Source of the DNA: Monosporascus cannonballus
Taxonomy: Eukaryota; Ascomycota; Sordariomycetes; Xylariales
Length of the DNA: 64,000 nt
Reading direction: 5' to 3'
NCBI GenBank assembly: GCA_004154925.1
Contig: QJNS01000072.1
Location: forward strand, 1 to 64,000
Below are positions 21,641 through 33,968 of the stretch, in pieces. The position numbers were made by a program, and so were the translations under genes. Each line of letters opens with the position of its first letter. Position 1 is the stretch's first letter. Under the pieces are notes generated by a model that ran no database searches, had not been told where the DNA came from, and saw only the letters and a list, made by a program, of their open reading frames with translations.

Positions 21641-24000
21641 GGCTCTGCCGTAGGCAATTCGATGGGGCGCCTACGTCAAGCTAAATTGACGACTACTTAC
21701 TGCGACTGCGCTGCAAGTAAGAACTTTATCTAAGAATCGAAGGCGGCGCGGCTGTCAGAGAGGGAGACAGGGATCAAGGACTCGGCAGCACCGGCAAGCC
21801 AAGCAGACTTTCGAGTGCAACGCCGAGTTAAAGCGGCGGTCGTCGTGGTAGTGGTGATGCTTGTTAAGTGGAAGCGACACCCTACGGTCAATCTTGCAGT
21901 CTACCGGCGCGCGTGGATTCATGTCTTGAGGCGGTAACGATGGTGACGGTAAGAGCAGGAGTTGCTGTCATAACAGTGAATGAGTGTTCATGGGCTGGTT
22001 ATGCGCAAGGTCAGCCAGTTGAGACCCGATAATAGTTTGACTGACAAGCAGAACCAGTGGAGGAGTGGCCGGGCCGACCAGGTCTTTTGTGGTTTTTCGA
22101 ATCTCGATCGGACTTCGAACGGAACGGGCAGTAGGGAGGGGAGATTGATAGCAGGACAGAGGACCAGTTTCTGTGAGAGTCGACCCTCCCGGAAGGCGGT
22201 GATACAAGCACAGACAGTCAAGGGGATAGGGCTGGCGGAAGCACACACCACACACTCGGTTTCCGTAGGTTTCCACAGTGTACTTTTTTTTTTTTGCTTG
22301 CTCTCTTGTTATTTCTTCCCTCGACCTCCTCCCTCTTCCTTTTCGTCTCTGTATGAGACTCTTCCGTCGTGTTATTATTCGTCACGAGGGGTCCCAATTG
22401 GTGTCTCGACGGAATAGGTAGCTAGAAAGGCGCGGGTTCAAATCGCTTTTTTTTTTTTTTTGCCCGGCGGGCCGCGGTTCTCTCGTGATGGTGTGAAGAT
22501 GGAGGTAACCTGACCTGTAGATCTGTGATATGTGGCACCGTAAATATTACACAGGACCAGCTGCTGTGTCGGATGAGGCTGTCTCTGATTCCCCTTGGCT
22601 TAATACACCCTCCGCTTATTCATTTAAGGTTGGGGTTTTGGCAGTCGAGCGACGGTATGACACAAATGTACGAACACAAATAGGAAACAGACGCTGTCGT
22701 TAACAAGGTATACCTGGGTATCCAGTCTAGGAAGGCCCTCGATTGCTTGATTGATCCAAAGGAAGCGGTGGGAAACAATTGGATCAGCCTCACTGGCGGC
22801 CGGCGGATATACGCATTAAGTCTGTATGTGTGCGGTGACGGGTATGGGTATGGGTATGGATATGGATATAGTCGTAGTTGCTGCAGCATGGACGCCCTTT
22901 GTCTGGCTCTTCTCATAACGAAAGAAAGAGCTTGATAACGACATGAATTACCTCTCGGCCGCTTTGGCTTTCTGCCAAACTCTCTGTCAAATATAAAGAC
23001 CCTCCCTCAAAATTGCTTTTGAACCAAAGGAGCAAGTAATGTTAAAGAGAAAGTCGAATTCAGAAATCTTGAGGACTGAAGGATGGGGAAAAGTGTCAAA
23101 TTGCGGGGCCGTAGCCCCCGGGGAATGTCTCACTCTTAGCGCGGCGATAGCGTGATAAGACGCACCGAAGCTCACTATGGAATGGCCAGCGTCTCGCCTT
23201 GCTATTATTGTGCCTATTGTGCTGGTGCTATCTCTAGCAGAGGACCAGCTCATATATTTAACATGTCCTATAGGTAGTGCGGCTGCAGTACCTACATGTT
23301 GATGTTGCAAAGAGACAAGTTGGAGCACACCAACCTGCGAGGTATCCCTGGTTACCCTACTCTTAAGCTAGCCAGCGCCTCCCTATGTCTTTGTGTCATG
23401 ATGAGCGACACCCAAGAGACTGGGAGAGAAACTTGCCTATCTCTGTGGCGCCGCTGTTTCCCCTTTCTCCTCGGTTTTCCTGTTCTATTTTACAGTGAAG
23501 CTGACACAAGTGGGATTCAGACTTGGTAGGATGGTAGGTAGCTAGTAGGGCAAGAAACTCCACTGCTGTGCATCTATCACCTGTTATCCTATCTATATCT
23601 GGTAGGTAAAGCAGAGTATTAACATGCCAGGGGGGCATATATAGAAAACCTCACTTAGCCGCCATGCAGCTGGACAGCGACCTTCCGCATACAACTGGAC
23701 CACTCTGCTCCTTGCAGGTTTCTTAATCCTTACATTTGTTTAAGTCAATCTTATTCGTCCGAACCTCATTTTAACATAACTGATTCCCCCCTACGTCATG
23801 ATCCTTCTCGTGCATCTCTTCGCATCCGGCATCTACTAGTTTCCGGAGGCGACAATCCTCTTCCGTCGTCCGCGAGCTGCTTACTGTATCATCCGGCAGT
23901 TTTTCCAGGGCAGCGAGCCTAAATGAACCTCACGTGTTCCTACAGTGGGATCGTACGTGATAGCCTACAGGAAAAGCCCCACCTGTTTGCATAGATGCTA
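21641..24000. other. Intergenic region with homopolymer runs
   Basis: No gene is recognised. The region holds a 12-base T run near 22284, a 15-base T run at 22447-22461 and a hexamer repeat at 22841-22870. Only short open stretches are present. The right end grades into the AT-rich island. Confidence 0.5.
22841..22870 (+). repeat. Hexamer microsatellite (GGTATG-type, 5 units)
   Basis: Three perfect GGTATG units are followed by GATATG and GATATA. The tract is in non-coding DNA. Confidence 0.85.
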
Positions 24001-25605
24001 ACTGATATATAAATATTAATAGATCAATTGAATCCGTACGCACCTATCAATCTACCTCCCCTCCCTTATATTAATCCTATATCTTTAATAATATATATCT
24101 TTATTAAAACGTATTTAATTAAAAAGTTATATATATCACAATGTAATTTTAAAACTAAGATTTAAAATCGTATATATTATTCTCGAATATAATAAACAGC
24201 TTTTTATTTATTAGAAAATAATTTAATAAGTTTAATTATAAATCGAGAATTTAATTATAATTATACGTTTTGATTATTTCGAAAGCGTATTCACGGTTTT
24301 TTAGGTTATTAAATAAATATTTAAATTTAACTTTAATTTCATAAATTTTAATTTTTAAAACCCGTTAAAAACATTCATTTAAATTTAAATCGAACAAATA
24401 TAACACTTATTCGAATATTTAAATTCTATATTTTTGAAAAACTTTTTAGCAGCGATAACTTTACATATTAAAATCTTATTTTAAAAAAATTATCAATTTT
24501 ATAAAAACATTTGCTTGAAAATTTCGATATAATATCGAAAAATTATTTTATTACCAGGCGAATTCGGATTTTCTTTACAAAATACGATAAAGCATCGTTT
24601 TTCTTATTACATTATTATATTATTTTTAAACTATAATAAAAAATATTTTTTCTAAAAACTTTCGAATTTATTAAATTTTGTTTATAACGTTTTAACAATA
24701 AACAAGATATTTATTGATTTGAATATTCTAATACATTTTACTTAAAATCTTCGTTAAGCGATAAAATTTAAAAAAAATTATTATGCCGTTTAAAAGTTTC
24801 GTTGATTATTTCAGCTAGCTCAGACCTCTGCTAGCTCGTTTCTATTTTTAATGTATTTTTATGTAATACGCCAAGGCGCTAAAATTGACCAATTAAGTAA
24901 CGTGTACTCGTAACAAGTCAGCGAGGCCTAAATTGGAATTGCGCAAAAACGGTTTTATTTAGTATTTTTCTTAATAACATAATCGATTTTGTTTTCGTTT
25001 ATATATTTAATTTAAATCGAATAACTTTGATCTTTTAAATATATGCTAAATATAAGCTAATATACGTATAAAAACTGTTTCGAGTTTTTCTAGATAATAA
25101 TTAAAGCTAATATAATTATATTAAAATTTGATAAAATTATCGACTATAAGGTTTTTATAATTGCAATAACGTAAATACCGTATATATTATTTTGCTATAA
25201 TTCGTTTAAGGATACTTTAACATGAGAAAACTTGTTTAATTATATTTTTATCTTTATAAGCTGTTATTATTATGTCGTAGTTATAAAAAAACTAAAGATA
25301 ATTAAATTTAAAATGTTTTTAAAGTTATAATGTAATTATTTTAAGGTTAATAAATTTAATACTTTATATATGCGTTAAATATAGAATAATATATATATAG
25401 AATTTTTTCGAATTTTTAAGTAAAAGTTAGAATTAATAAGACTAAATTTAAGTTTAGAAAATAGGCGACCGTAATGCTCTTATAGCTGCGACAGTATAAT
25501 TACCGGTCGTATTATTGTATACCGAGTTTTCTTAGTATATTTTGTATAAGAAAAGCTCGTCCAGCAATTCTTTTAATCGTACGAGCTGTCATTTTTGCAT
25601 TATGG

Positions 25606-25800
25606 TGTGAAAATACAGCTCCTATAGAGCTGTAGCTAGTGTCCGACTAGTTATAGATCTACGCGCCAGTATAAATAACCATCTAGCAGCTAGTAAGAAA
25701 CGCTAGATGGAAATAACCTAATATATTTATTTCTTGGAATTTGCTTTACGACTGGTCGGAAATTATCTTACTCTTGCTAATAGCTTTTTATTATTTTATT
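25606..25800 (+). repeat. Left (5') LTR of the gypsy element
   Basis: It begins TGTGAAAATACAG and aligns along its length with 29923-30118 and 32915-33109. The right boundary is fuzzy by 1-2 bases because the expected terminal CA is mutated. The shared core includes AGTAAGAAACGCTAGATGG and TTTGCTTTACGACTGGTCG. Confidence 0.75.
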
Positions 25801-28204
25801 ATTTTTATCATTACCATAAAAACAACGTAATAATAACTAGAAACCATATTCGCCGATTATAAAACGAACTTAAATTATTATTTTAAAAAACTATTAATTA
25901 AATTTAATAAACGAACGATCGATTACGGTACGAAAATAGTCGAAAAATTTTATAATAACGTTTTAATAAATAAAAAATATAGTTTTTAAAATCTCGAATA
26001 ATTTTATATATATTATAAATATATATCTCGATAATCGTTAATTAAACGATTAAAAAACGAACGTAATACAACAAATACATTTTAAAATTTAAAATGAAAA
26101 AAGGTCATATTTTTTTAAAATAATAACTAAATTTTAAAATTTATTTTTTAATAAAACAAATAATATTCGAAATTGTTTTAATAATTAGCTGAATAATAAA
26201 TAATAATATAAATTAAAACAAATTTTCATAAATTAATTGTAATCTTATTAGAAAAGCTTAAAGGCGATAAATAAATATTACGTTCTAACTATTTGCAGAT
26301 TTTTAAATATATATCGAATAAAGAAATAAATTAAAATTATTACGAAAATTTATAACAAAAGATTAAGGCGAAATGCCTTTATTTATATTTAATAGACTAT
26401 AGACTATAAGAACATTGTTATTATAAACGTTTAGTAACTATACTGTATTATATTTAATTACTTTAATTGCGAAAAAAATAAAAAATAAAAAATATATAAA
26501 TTTTTATTAAGAAAGGTTATATAAATTCTAAATTTTTGATAGGAAATCTAGAAAATAATTTATAAAATTAAGATAACGATCCGATTAATTACCGTTAAAC
26601 TTTTACGTTAAATAAAGGTTTCAATTTATAAAATAAACCTTATAGACGTTTTTAACCTAGAAAATAATGAAAATAATAAATATTTTATTTTTAAATACTT
26701 TAATAAATTAATACTAAAATTACGAAATATTTTATTACGAAAAAACGTTAAATTAAAACGAATTAATAATATAGCAAATAAGATAAAATATTGCTAGAAC
26801 GTTTAGAAAATGGCAAAAAAACCGATTATTTTATGCTAAAAGTATTAATAAGGATAAACGGTCTTATTTTAACGTTTTTGAGAAAAAAGATCTCCAGAAC
26901 AAATTAAAGATGCTGTGTAAAAATAATAAGAACCGCGGGCGTTTTTATATTTAGAACGCAAATAATTGTCGATTTAATTCTAATTGGAATACGTTTATAC
27001 GATTTAACATCTTTAATTTTTATAAGTGCATATTTAATTATTATAATTATAAGAAATTAAGTTATAAAATCGTAAATTATAAACCCAAAAAGAATACAAA
27101 AACCTTATTATCGCGGCTATACGAAAATCGATTTTCGAAAACTATATAAAATGTTATAATATATAACGATAAATTAAATTAATTTTTAAACGTAAATTCA
27201 AAAGGAGCCGGAATCAACGTATACGTTTAATTTATTTCGATTAATAATTATAAGATGGTCGAAATAAAGCGACTTTTAAAAAGAAAGGCATTTATTTAAA
27301 AAAGTACAAAAGATATAATAATATAAATAAATATAAATCTCGGAGCATAAATAAATATTGTAAATAAAACGTTAATTAAAAACTTTAACCTATAATTAAT
27401 TTTCGTAAATATTTCGAGCTTTATCGGCGTTAATAACGTATATATTAAGTGTTATAAAGCTTGCTAAATTTCTATTAGGATAATAAATAATAACGAAAAC
27501 AAACGAAAATCAAAGTAAATTTATTTTATAATATGCTACGACTAAAAGGCGCACGATGTCTTATTATTTAAACTAGAAATAAATAAATTAGACGTTTTAT
27601 TAGATATAACTATATCTTAATATTTATATAAATTATTATAAAATGTTAACGAATAACAAATTACAAATTTAACGTTTTCTAGTAAACAGATTTATATTAT
27701 TAATATGGTAACTTTCATCGATAAACTAAATATTTCTGAATTTGAAAAAAAATAAGAATAGAAAAAAATAACTTTCTTATATACCTGGTAATTTTTCGAC
27801 GAATATAGTCCAAAAAAGTAACGAAAAAAATTCTTTAATTACTAAGAATAAAATATACAACAAACTTAATCTTAAGAAAAATATCTTTCTTTAGCCTAAT
27901 TTACTCTATATCGGAGATTTAATAAAAGGTATTCGAAAAATATATTCGAAAAAATATAAAGTAAAATAAATACGTTATTTAAAAACGAACACAAAAATAT
28001 TAATATTATTCGTACTTAAAAAGAATAGCAATTTTTAATTATACGTCGATTATAAAAGGTTAAATTAAATAACGATAAAAAGCCAATACTTTTTACTTTT
28101 AATTTTAAAAATAATAAATCGTTTAAAACTGACACAAATATTTTCGAAAATTAATTTTCAAGATACTTATTATCGAATTATGATTAAAAATTATTTAATA
28201 GAAA

Positions 28205-28480
28205 ACCGTAGTCCAAATACGTCACGGGCAGTTCGAATATATATTTATGCCGTTTAGCTTTATTAACGTATCGGCCATATTTTAAACTTATATATATTAA
28301 ATAGTACCTGAATTAATTAATTATATATATATAATATACCTATATAATATAATCATTTATTGGAATAACGAAAAAAATGCGAAATAGTTTTAATTAATTT
28401 ACGAACGACTATTATAATATTAATTATTTGCCAAAACATTTAAGTAGAACTTTTTCAAAAAATATTTTTTCTAGGTTATG
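28205..28480 (+). pseudogene. Gypsy reverse transcriptase relic
   Basis: One frame reads RHGQFEYIFMPFSFINVSAIF-stop..., then IYLYNIIIYW, which corresponds to the gypsy RT block (T/K)R(Y/H)GHFEYLVMPFG...YLDDILIYS. The catalytic YLDD is now YLYN and stop codons interrupt the domain, so it is inactive. Confidence 0.8.
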
Positions 28481-28979
28481 TAATTAATATTAATAAATTG
28501 AAAATAAATCGTTAACGAATTAATATTATTAAAACGTAGTCAAAGCCGAAATCGATTTATAATATCCAGGTTTTTTAAGGTTTGCGAATTTTTATTAAAC
28601 GTTTATCGTCTATTATTTGCATATTATAGAACTTATTATCAAACTATTAAAAAAAGCGTAATATCAAAGTAAAAAAACAAAGTTCTATTAATTTAAAAAA
28701 AATTAAAAAAGCGTTTTATAAATTAAAGGATATCTTTTAGTCGAGGATTATTTTTCAATATTAAAATAATGCTAAAAATACTAGAGTTATAATAAATATC
28801 TCGAGAAAAATTAAATTAGAGATATCTTTATAAAAATATAAAAAATATTAACTTTTAATTATATACTAATTGTAAAAGTTATATTTAATTAAAAACCATA
28901 AAATACAAAATAATAAAAATTATTAACGATTACAAAAAATCTGAAATATTAACGATAATATTTTAAAAATAGGAAAAAC

Positions 28980-29165
28980 TTTTCTCAATATTTACCGATT
29001 ATACGACATTAAAAAACATAATAAAAATGCCTCCGTATAACCTTAAGAAAAGATTAACCCGATAGATTTCCCGTCTTACGTAATTTAATTTTGAGATTTA
29101 ATGTCAACTGGACGCTGTTAATCTACCGGATTGATTATTTAAACACATGGATTATATATTAGAAA
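28980..29165 (+). pseudogene. Gypsy RNase H / connection relic
   Basis: A frame reading FTDYTTLKNIIKMPP..., then FNFEI, then DAVNLPD-stop-LFKHMDY matches the gypsy (Y/F)TDH..L.Y...FDFEI.YRPG..N.ADALSRRPDY block. Stops occur at several Trp positions, as expected from G-to-A change. Confidence 0.75.
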
Positions 29166-29922
29166 AAATCGCGTATAATAACGTTATCTTTACGTTATTT
29201 AGAAAATTCGGATTTACGAACACCATATTAGAAAAGATACGAAAAACGGTCGTAAATATATAGCGCGATTTAAAGTATTATAAAGAGATAAAAGACCTTA
29301 TAAAAATAACGTAAAATTTGTTTGCTATAAAATTTCTAAATAGATTTTAGATAACAAAAGTTGAAATAATTATTATCCGCGTAAAAAAAGCGGAAAATCT
29401 TTATTATACGATTATAAACAATTTTCGAAAAAAAAGAAAAATAAGAAATTATATATTTATCAAATTAATAATTCATAAATAATAATATAAACGCAAATTA
29501 TAACCGTAATACGATCGGATTCCGAAAAGTTTAAAAAGGACGAAATTAATATTAAGGTTATTATATATAACGAATACGTTTTACGTTTTTTAACAAAAAA
29601 ACTAATTAAGAACGAAACGGTATCACGGTTGAAAACTTTCTAATAATTTTACGATTAAATTCGAAAACTGCAAACTAAAAATCTAGATATTATAGAATTA
29701 ATATAAATAATTAAACGTTAAGCCGGTATAAAAAAGAGATATTTCTTAAACCTAAATAAGGTTTTATATTATTAAAATAAATTCGTAGTCTCGTTATAAA
29801 ACGTTTTACGAAAATAAATAAATTATTATTATTATAATAATTTAAAATCAAAATATATAAGATATATTCGTACGTTAAAATTAATAACTAAAAAGTTTTA
29901 TGAAGAAAGTATAGTAAATAAT

Positions 29923-30118
29923 TGTGAGAATACAGCCTCTATAAGGATGAGACTGGTAGCTGACTAGCCACCGATCTACTTACTAGTATAAATCTACTAT
30001 CTGGTAGCTAGTAAGAAACGCTAGATAGAAATAATCTAATACACTCACTTCTTAGAATCTGCTTTACGACTGGTTGGAGATCACCTCACTCCAGCTTATA
30101 GCTGTCTATTATCTTACA
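29923..30118 (+). mobile_element. Solo LTR inserted in the gypsy integrase region, TSD ATAAT
   Basis: This 196-bp sequence starts TGTGAGAATACAG and ends ATCTTACA, so it has intact TG...CA ends. It is flanked by perfect 5-bp direct repeats ATAAT (29918-29922 and 30119-30123). It is the same family as the two LTRs of the surrounding element but is clearly richer in G and C. Integrase homology continues after it, so it interrupts that gene rather than ending the element. Confidence 0.85.
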
Positions 30119-30179
30119 ATAATATTCGAATTATTAACTTATAATAAAATTACGTTATAAACTATATAGATAATTATAG

Positions 30180-30750
30180 CTGTTGTCGTTATTTAAATAA
30201 CTCTTTTAAAAAAAATCTCGTTAAATTTTATTATAGAGCTTCTTAAAAGCCTAGATTTAAACGAGTTAAAGTATAACGTAATTCTGGTAATCGTTAACCG
30301 CTTTACAAAATTAGAATTATTTATTTTTACGGTCAAAACCTTTATTATAATCAAATTAGCTCGATTACTTTATAATAAGATTAAGTACAGATCCGGTACG
30401 CTAGTCGAAATTAATAATAATAATAATAAATTATTAACAAATTAACTTTAAGCGAAATTTTACAAAAAACGAAAAATAAAATAGCAAATATCGATCGTTT
30501 ATTATTTGCAAATCTATAAATAAACGGAATATATTTATTAGATCTTATAATATTATTTTTGTAATTACGTTAATAAATATTAAAATAATTAGATAAAATT
30601 ATTACAAAATACGAAATTCGTATATAATAATATACCGAATATATTTACTAGCTGTTTTCGATTCGAAGCCTTATATAAATATTATTTAAAAATAATAAAA
30701 TACGCTTTATAAAGATTTAAAGGATACATATATAAAATTAACAAAGGTTT
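30180..30750 (+). pseudogene. Gypsy integrase core relic
   Basis: The frame contains VILVIVNRFTKLELF (active elements have VDRFTK) and, after frame breaks, text matching TERINQTLEQYLRCYVN and LAEFAYNN...SPF...YGYHP (seen as TKFVYNNIPN...FEALYKYYLK). Catalytic Asp appears changed to Asn. Confidence 0.75.
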
Positions 30751-32914
30751 CGAAAAAATAGCAGTTATATATTAAATAATATAAGAATGTTAAAACATAA
30801 TAGTAGTCTAAAAATTAATATAGTTAACATTATACGTTTATAAAATTATAATTAAGGCAATAAGTAAATTTATTCATTAAAAATTTTATATTCATAAATA
30901 AAAAGTTATATTTCTTTACGTTCGGATTACAATTAAAAAGCAAATAAGTTTTCAAATATATAAAATAATTTAATTACCAAATATTAACGAATATATAATC
31001 TATTTTTAATATCTTTGCTAAAACTATAATATAATCGGAAACTAGATAACATTTAAATGGTATTATCTGACATTATAAAGAAATAAAAAATAAATAATAA
31101 AGGATATTGTTCGTTATCGAGATAATTAAAAATAACGCGAATATCTAATTAAATAAAAAGTTTGGCCCGCCGAATATAATACGTAAACGTTTCGAAAATA
31201 TTTCGACTACGTGTTTAAAATACTATAATTTTATAAAAAGAAAATTAAATATATATATAAGAAATAAAACGATTTAAATATTATAAAATAATAATAACTT
31301 TGTTGAAAACCGCCTGCTTAATAAATATAAAGTTATAAAAATAATCTTAAATATAATTAAAATATTAAATTTGAAATATTAATTATTTAATTACTTTGAA
31401 ACTTTTGGCGAATAATTAATTTACCGTATATCGGTAGAAAATCGACCGATTAAATAAGTATGCTTTTTTATAAATAAAATAAAAGGCGAACGAAAACGAA
31501 TAAATAACGTAAAAAAATTAAATTTTGATTTCGAAAATAATATTTTACGATTAATTATTAAGCTTTATATTAATTAGCTTTTAATACGCATATTAAGAAA
31601 ATTAATATAAAAATATCGAAAACCGATCGAAAAATATACGACAGTAAAAAACGAATACCTTTATTAATTTTGTTAGATGTAAAACTCGGAAAGAATTCGA
31701 GAACGTTTTATTTTTTACGAAAAGCAGAAGCCAAATAACCGGAATATAATTAATCGTTAATCGAAAATAAATTGCTGTTCTTAAAACGATTAAAATACCT
31801 AGACTTAATAACAGCTTTGTTAGATAAAAGCTTTTTTTAATTATAACTATTAATAAATATTAGAGTTTCGTCAAAATGTTAAAAGATAAACAGGGAGTAT
31901 TCGTAAATAAAAAATGTAATAATATAACGATTTTCGAAATTTTTTTATTTATAGAAATATTATAAAATTACGCCTAATTCGAAATTAACCGTAAAATAAT
32001 AAGAAAAAAAATTAGAATATTTATAAATATAATCTAAGTTTACAAACTTATAAAACGGCATTAAGACTAGACCTTTGCAGATATAATAGACGATTGGAAA
32101 TCTATTTTTGATATGAAAAAAACGATATTTCTTAATAATAACTGCTTTAAGAGTAAATTCGACCTTACAAAAAACGTTAATTCGGCGACCGATCGCAAGT
32201 ACGTTATTATACGCGAATTCGGTAATCGTAATACGAACCGCCTTAAGTTTGTCGATTAATTTTTAGTTTTCGACGATAAAATAAGTAATAATTGAAATAA
32301 CGTTTCTAAAGATAATCGAAATTTAAACAAAAATTAAATAACGATATTAACGAAAATAAAAATAAAAATATATCGCACAAAACGTTTTATAATAATATTT
32401 AATTACGGTATAATTTAAACCGCTTAAAATTTAAATATAAATCGTATAGTAATCGAAATAACCTTATATTATATAAATATAATACGGTTTATTATCGCTT
32501 ATAATGCGATTAATGTCCGATTTATTATTAACGTTAAAAAGGTGACGTTTAAAAAATTTGTAACAGTTACTGATATAAAAATACCATTTTTTATATAACT
32601 ATTTACAAAAAATAGATATAACGAATAAAGATAGAACGAAAACGGTATATACAAAACGGAAATAAAAACGTAAAAAACAGTAAATATAAATAAAATAATA
32701 TTAAAAATCTGATAAAAATAAAAAGTTCAGCGAATTATAATTAATTACTTAATGTAGTATATATAAATCATTACAATAATCATATGTAATATAACATAAT
32801 TTATATATTTATATATAAAAAACTTCTAGTTATTATATATAATTTAATTTATGACCGACCTACATTAATTTATTAATATCAATAAGGACTAATAATTTTA
32901 AAAAGAAAAGTAAT

Positions 32915-33109
32915 TATAACAATATAGTTTTTACGAGGCTGCGGCTAATGTCCGATCAGCTATAAACATACGCGTTAATATAAATAACTATTTAACAGCT
33001 AATAAGAAACGCTAGATGGAAATAACCTAATATATTTATTTTTTAGAATTTGCTTTACGACTAGTCGAAGATTATCTTATCGTAGCTTATAGCTGTTTAT
33101 TATCTTACA
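32915..33109 (+). repeat. Right (3') LTR of the gypsy element
   Basis: It begins TATAACAATATAG (TG changed to TA) and ends ATCTTACA. It aligns with the left LTR and with the solo LTR, and the target-site flank TACGA follows directly. Confidence 0.8.
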
Positions 33110-33255
33110 TACGACTATAAAAAAGTTAGAGTTAGCTAAGTCCGAAACGCTTTTATAATTGTGATATAATAACTATAACCCGTACGAGTAAAAATATAGC
33201 TAAACAGGCTTTTTCTATATTAAATTACCTTTAAAAAGCCTATGGCTAAATATTA

Positions 33256-33534
33256 TTGAATTAGAGTTAGGGAGAATTAGTCTTGATCAGTGCAAATAAG
33301 CAAGCTATATCACGATATAGAAAAGGGATTGTCGAAATAAAGAATTTAACCCGATTGTATTAATGTTATTGAACCTCGATAGCTAAAGTAGTAGAAAACA
33401 AGCTGAATGATAATGGTCGTATATGTGTTTAGGAGTTAAATCTATGGCCAAAAAGAACTCCTTAATATATATACGAGACCCGGGCTTTTTGATCAGCCGA
33501 ATTTAATTATGAGCGTAATACCCTACCCTACTTC
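33256..33534. mobile_element. Small insert in repeat copy A, MITE-like
   Basis: Copy B lacks this ~0.28-kb stretch while the flanking bases align. The insert is less AT-rich than its surroundings (contains ACCCGGGC-type words). Its ends form an imperfect inverted repeat of about 14 bp (GAATTAGAGTTAGGG against GAAGTAGGGTAGGG), with ATT on both sides. No coding sequence is seen. The family is unknown. Confidence 0.5.
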
Positions 33535-33887
33535 ATTATATACAATGGTTATATTGTCGTAATTATAAGGGCGTTCCGAATTAAAATTAGTGCCAATTAA
33601 AAGTTTTTACTTTTTTTAATATTTTAACTAAATTAGCTCCGATTTAAAAGTTTCATATATCGTTAAAAAGGTCTTTTAATATTTATATAAATATCATTTT
33701 TTAATTTTTATTAGTTTTTCTTATTATTAGATTTATAAGCTTTAAAAGAAAATTTAAAAACCCTGTATAAAACGGTATTTATTAAGGCCAAAAAATTATA
33801 ATTTGTTATTAGGTCTTATTTTAGTGGTTTTGTTATTTTTATAAGTTTTTTACAAATTAGATTAGCGTAATACTAAAAGCTATTTAG

Positions 33888-33916
33888 TTATAGCTGCGCC
33901 GTAAGCACAGCTATAA
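33888..33916. repeat. 12-bp-stem hairpin in repeat copy A
   Basis: Arms TTATAGCTGCGC and GCACAGCTATAA pair over 12 positions with one mismatch around a CGTA(A) loop. The matching hairpin in copy B is at 35208-35236, exactly 1320 bases away. Confidence 0.8.
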
Positions 33917-33968
33917 TCTTCAAAATAGAGTCTAATTCTAATAAGACAATTTTTGATATATTTTTATA

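Larger units (their letters stand above)
25606..33109 (+). mobile_element. Degenerate Ty3/gypsy LTR retrotransposon
   Basis: Two 195-bp LTRs (25606-25800 and 32915-33109) flank a ~7.1-kb interior with pol in gypsy order on the plus strand: RT (~28.2-28.5 kb), RNase H end (~28.98-29.16 kb), integrase (~29.7-30.75 kb). A CCHC-like patch with Cys-to-Tyr changes near 27.0 kb suggests gag. A purine run (32899-32909) before the right LTR could be the polypurine tract. The flanks TATGG (25601-25605) and TACGA (33110-33114) fit a 5-bp target duplication, TACGG, altered by C-to-T and G-to-A changes. All frames carry many stops, so the element is dead. Confidence 0.8.
24864..33955 (+). repeat. 1.32-kb repeat unit, copy A (split by insertions)
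   Basis: The left part is 24864-25605 and the right part 33110-33955. Both align in order with the contiguous copy B (33969-35275): the opening word ACGCCAAGGC, the GCGACAGTATAATTACC block, the CGTACGAG block and a closing hairpin (33888-33916) are shared. The gap is filled by a 7.5-kb gypsy element and, further right, by a ~0.28-kb insert. Confidence 0.8.

Noticed and set aside
29923..30118. Middle LTR copy read as the 3' LTR of a 4.3-kb element
   Set aside because: Integrase homology continues after it and it has its own perfect TSD, so it is an insertion inside a longer element.
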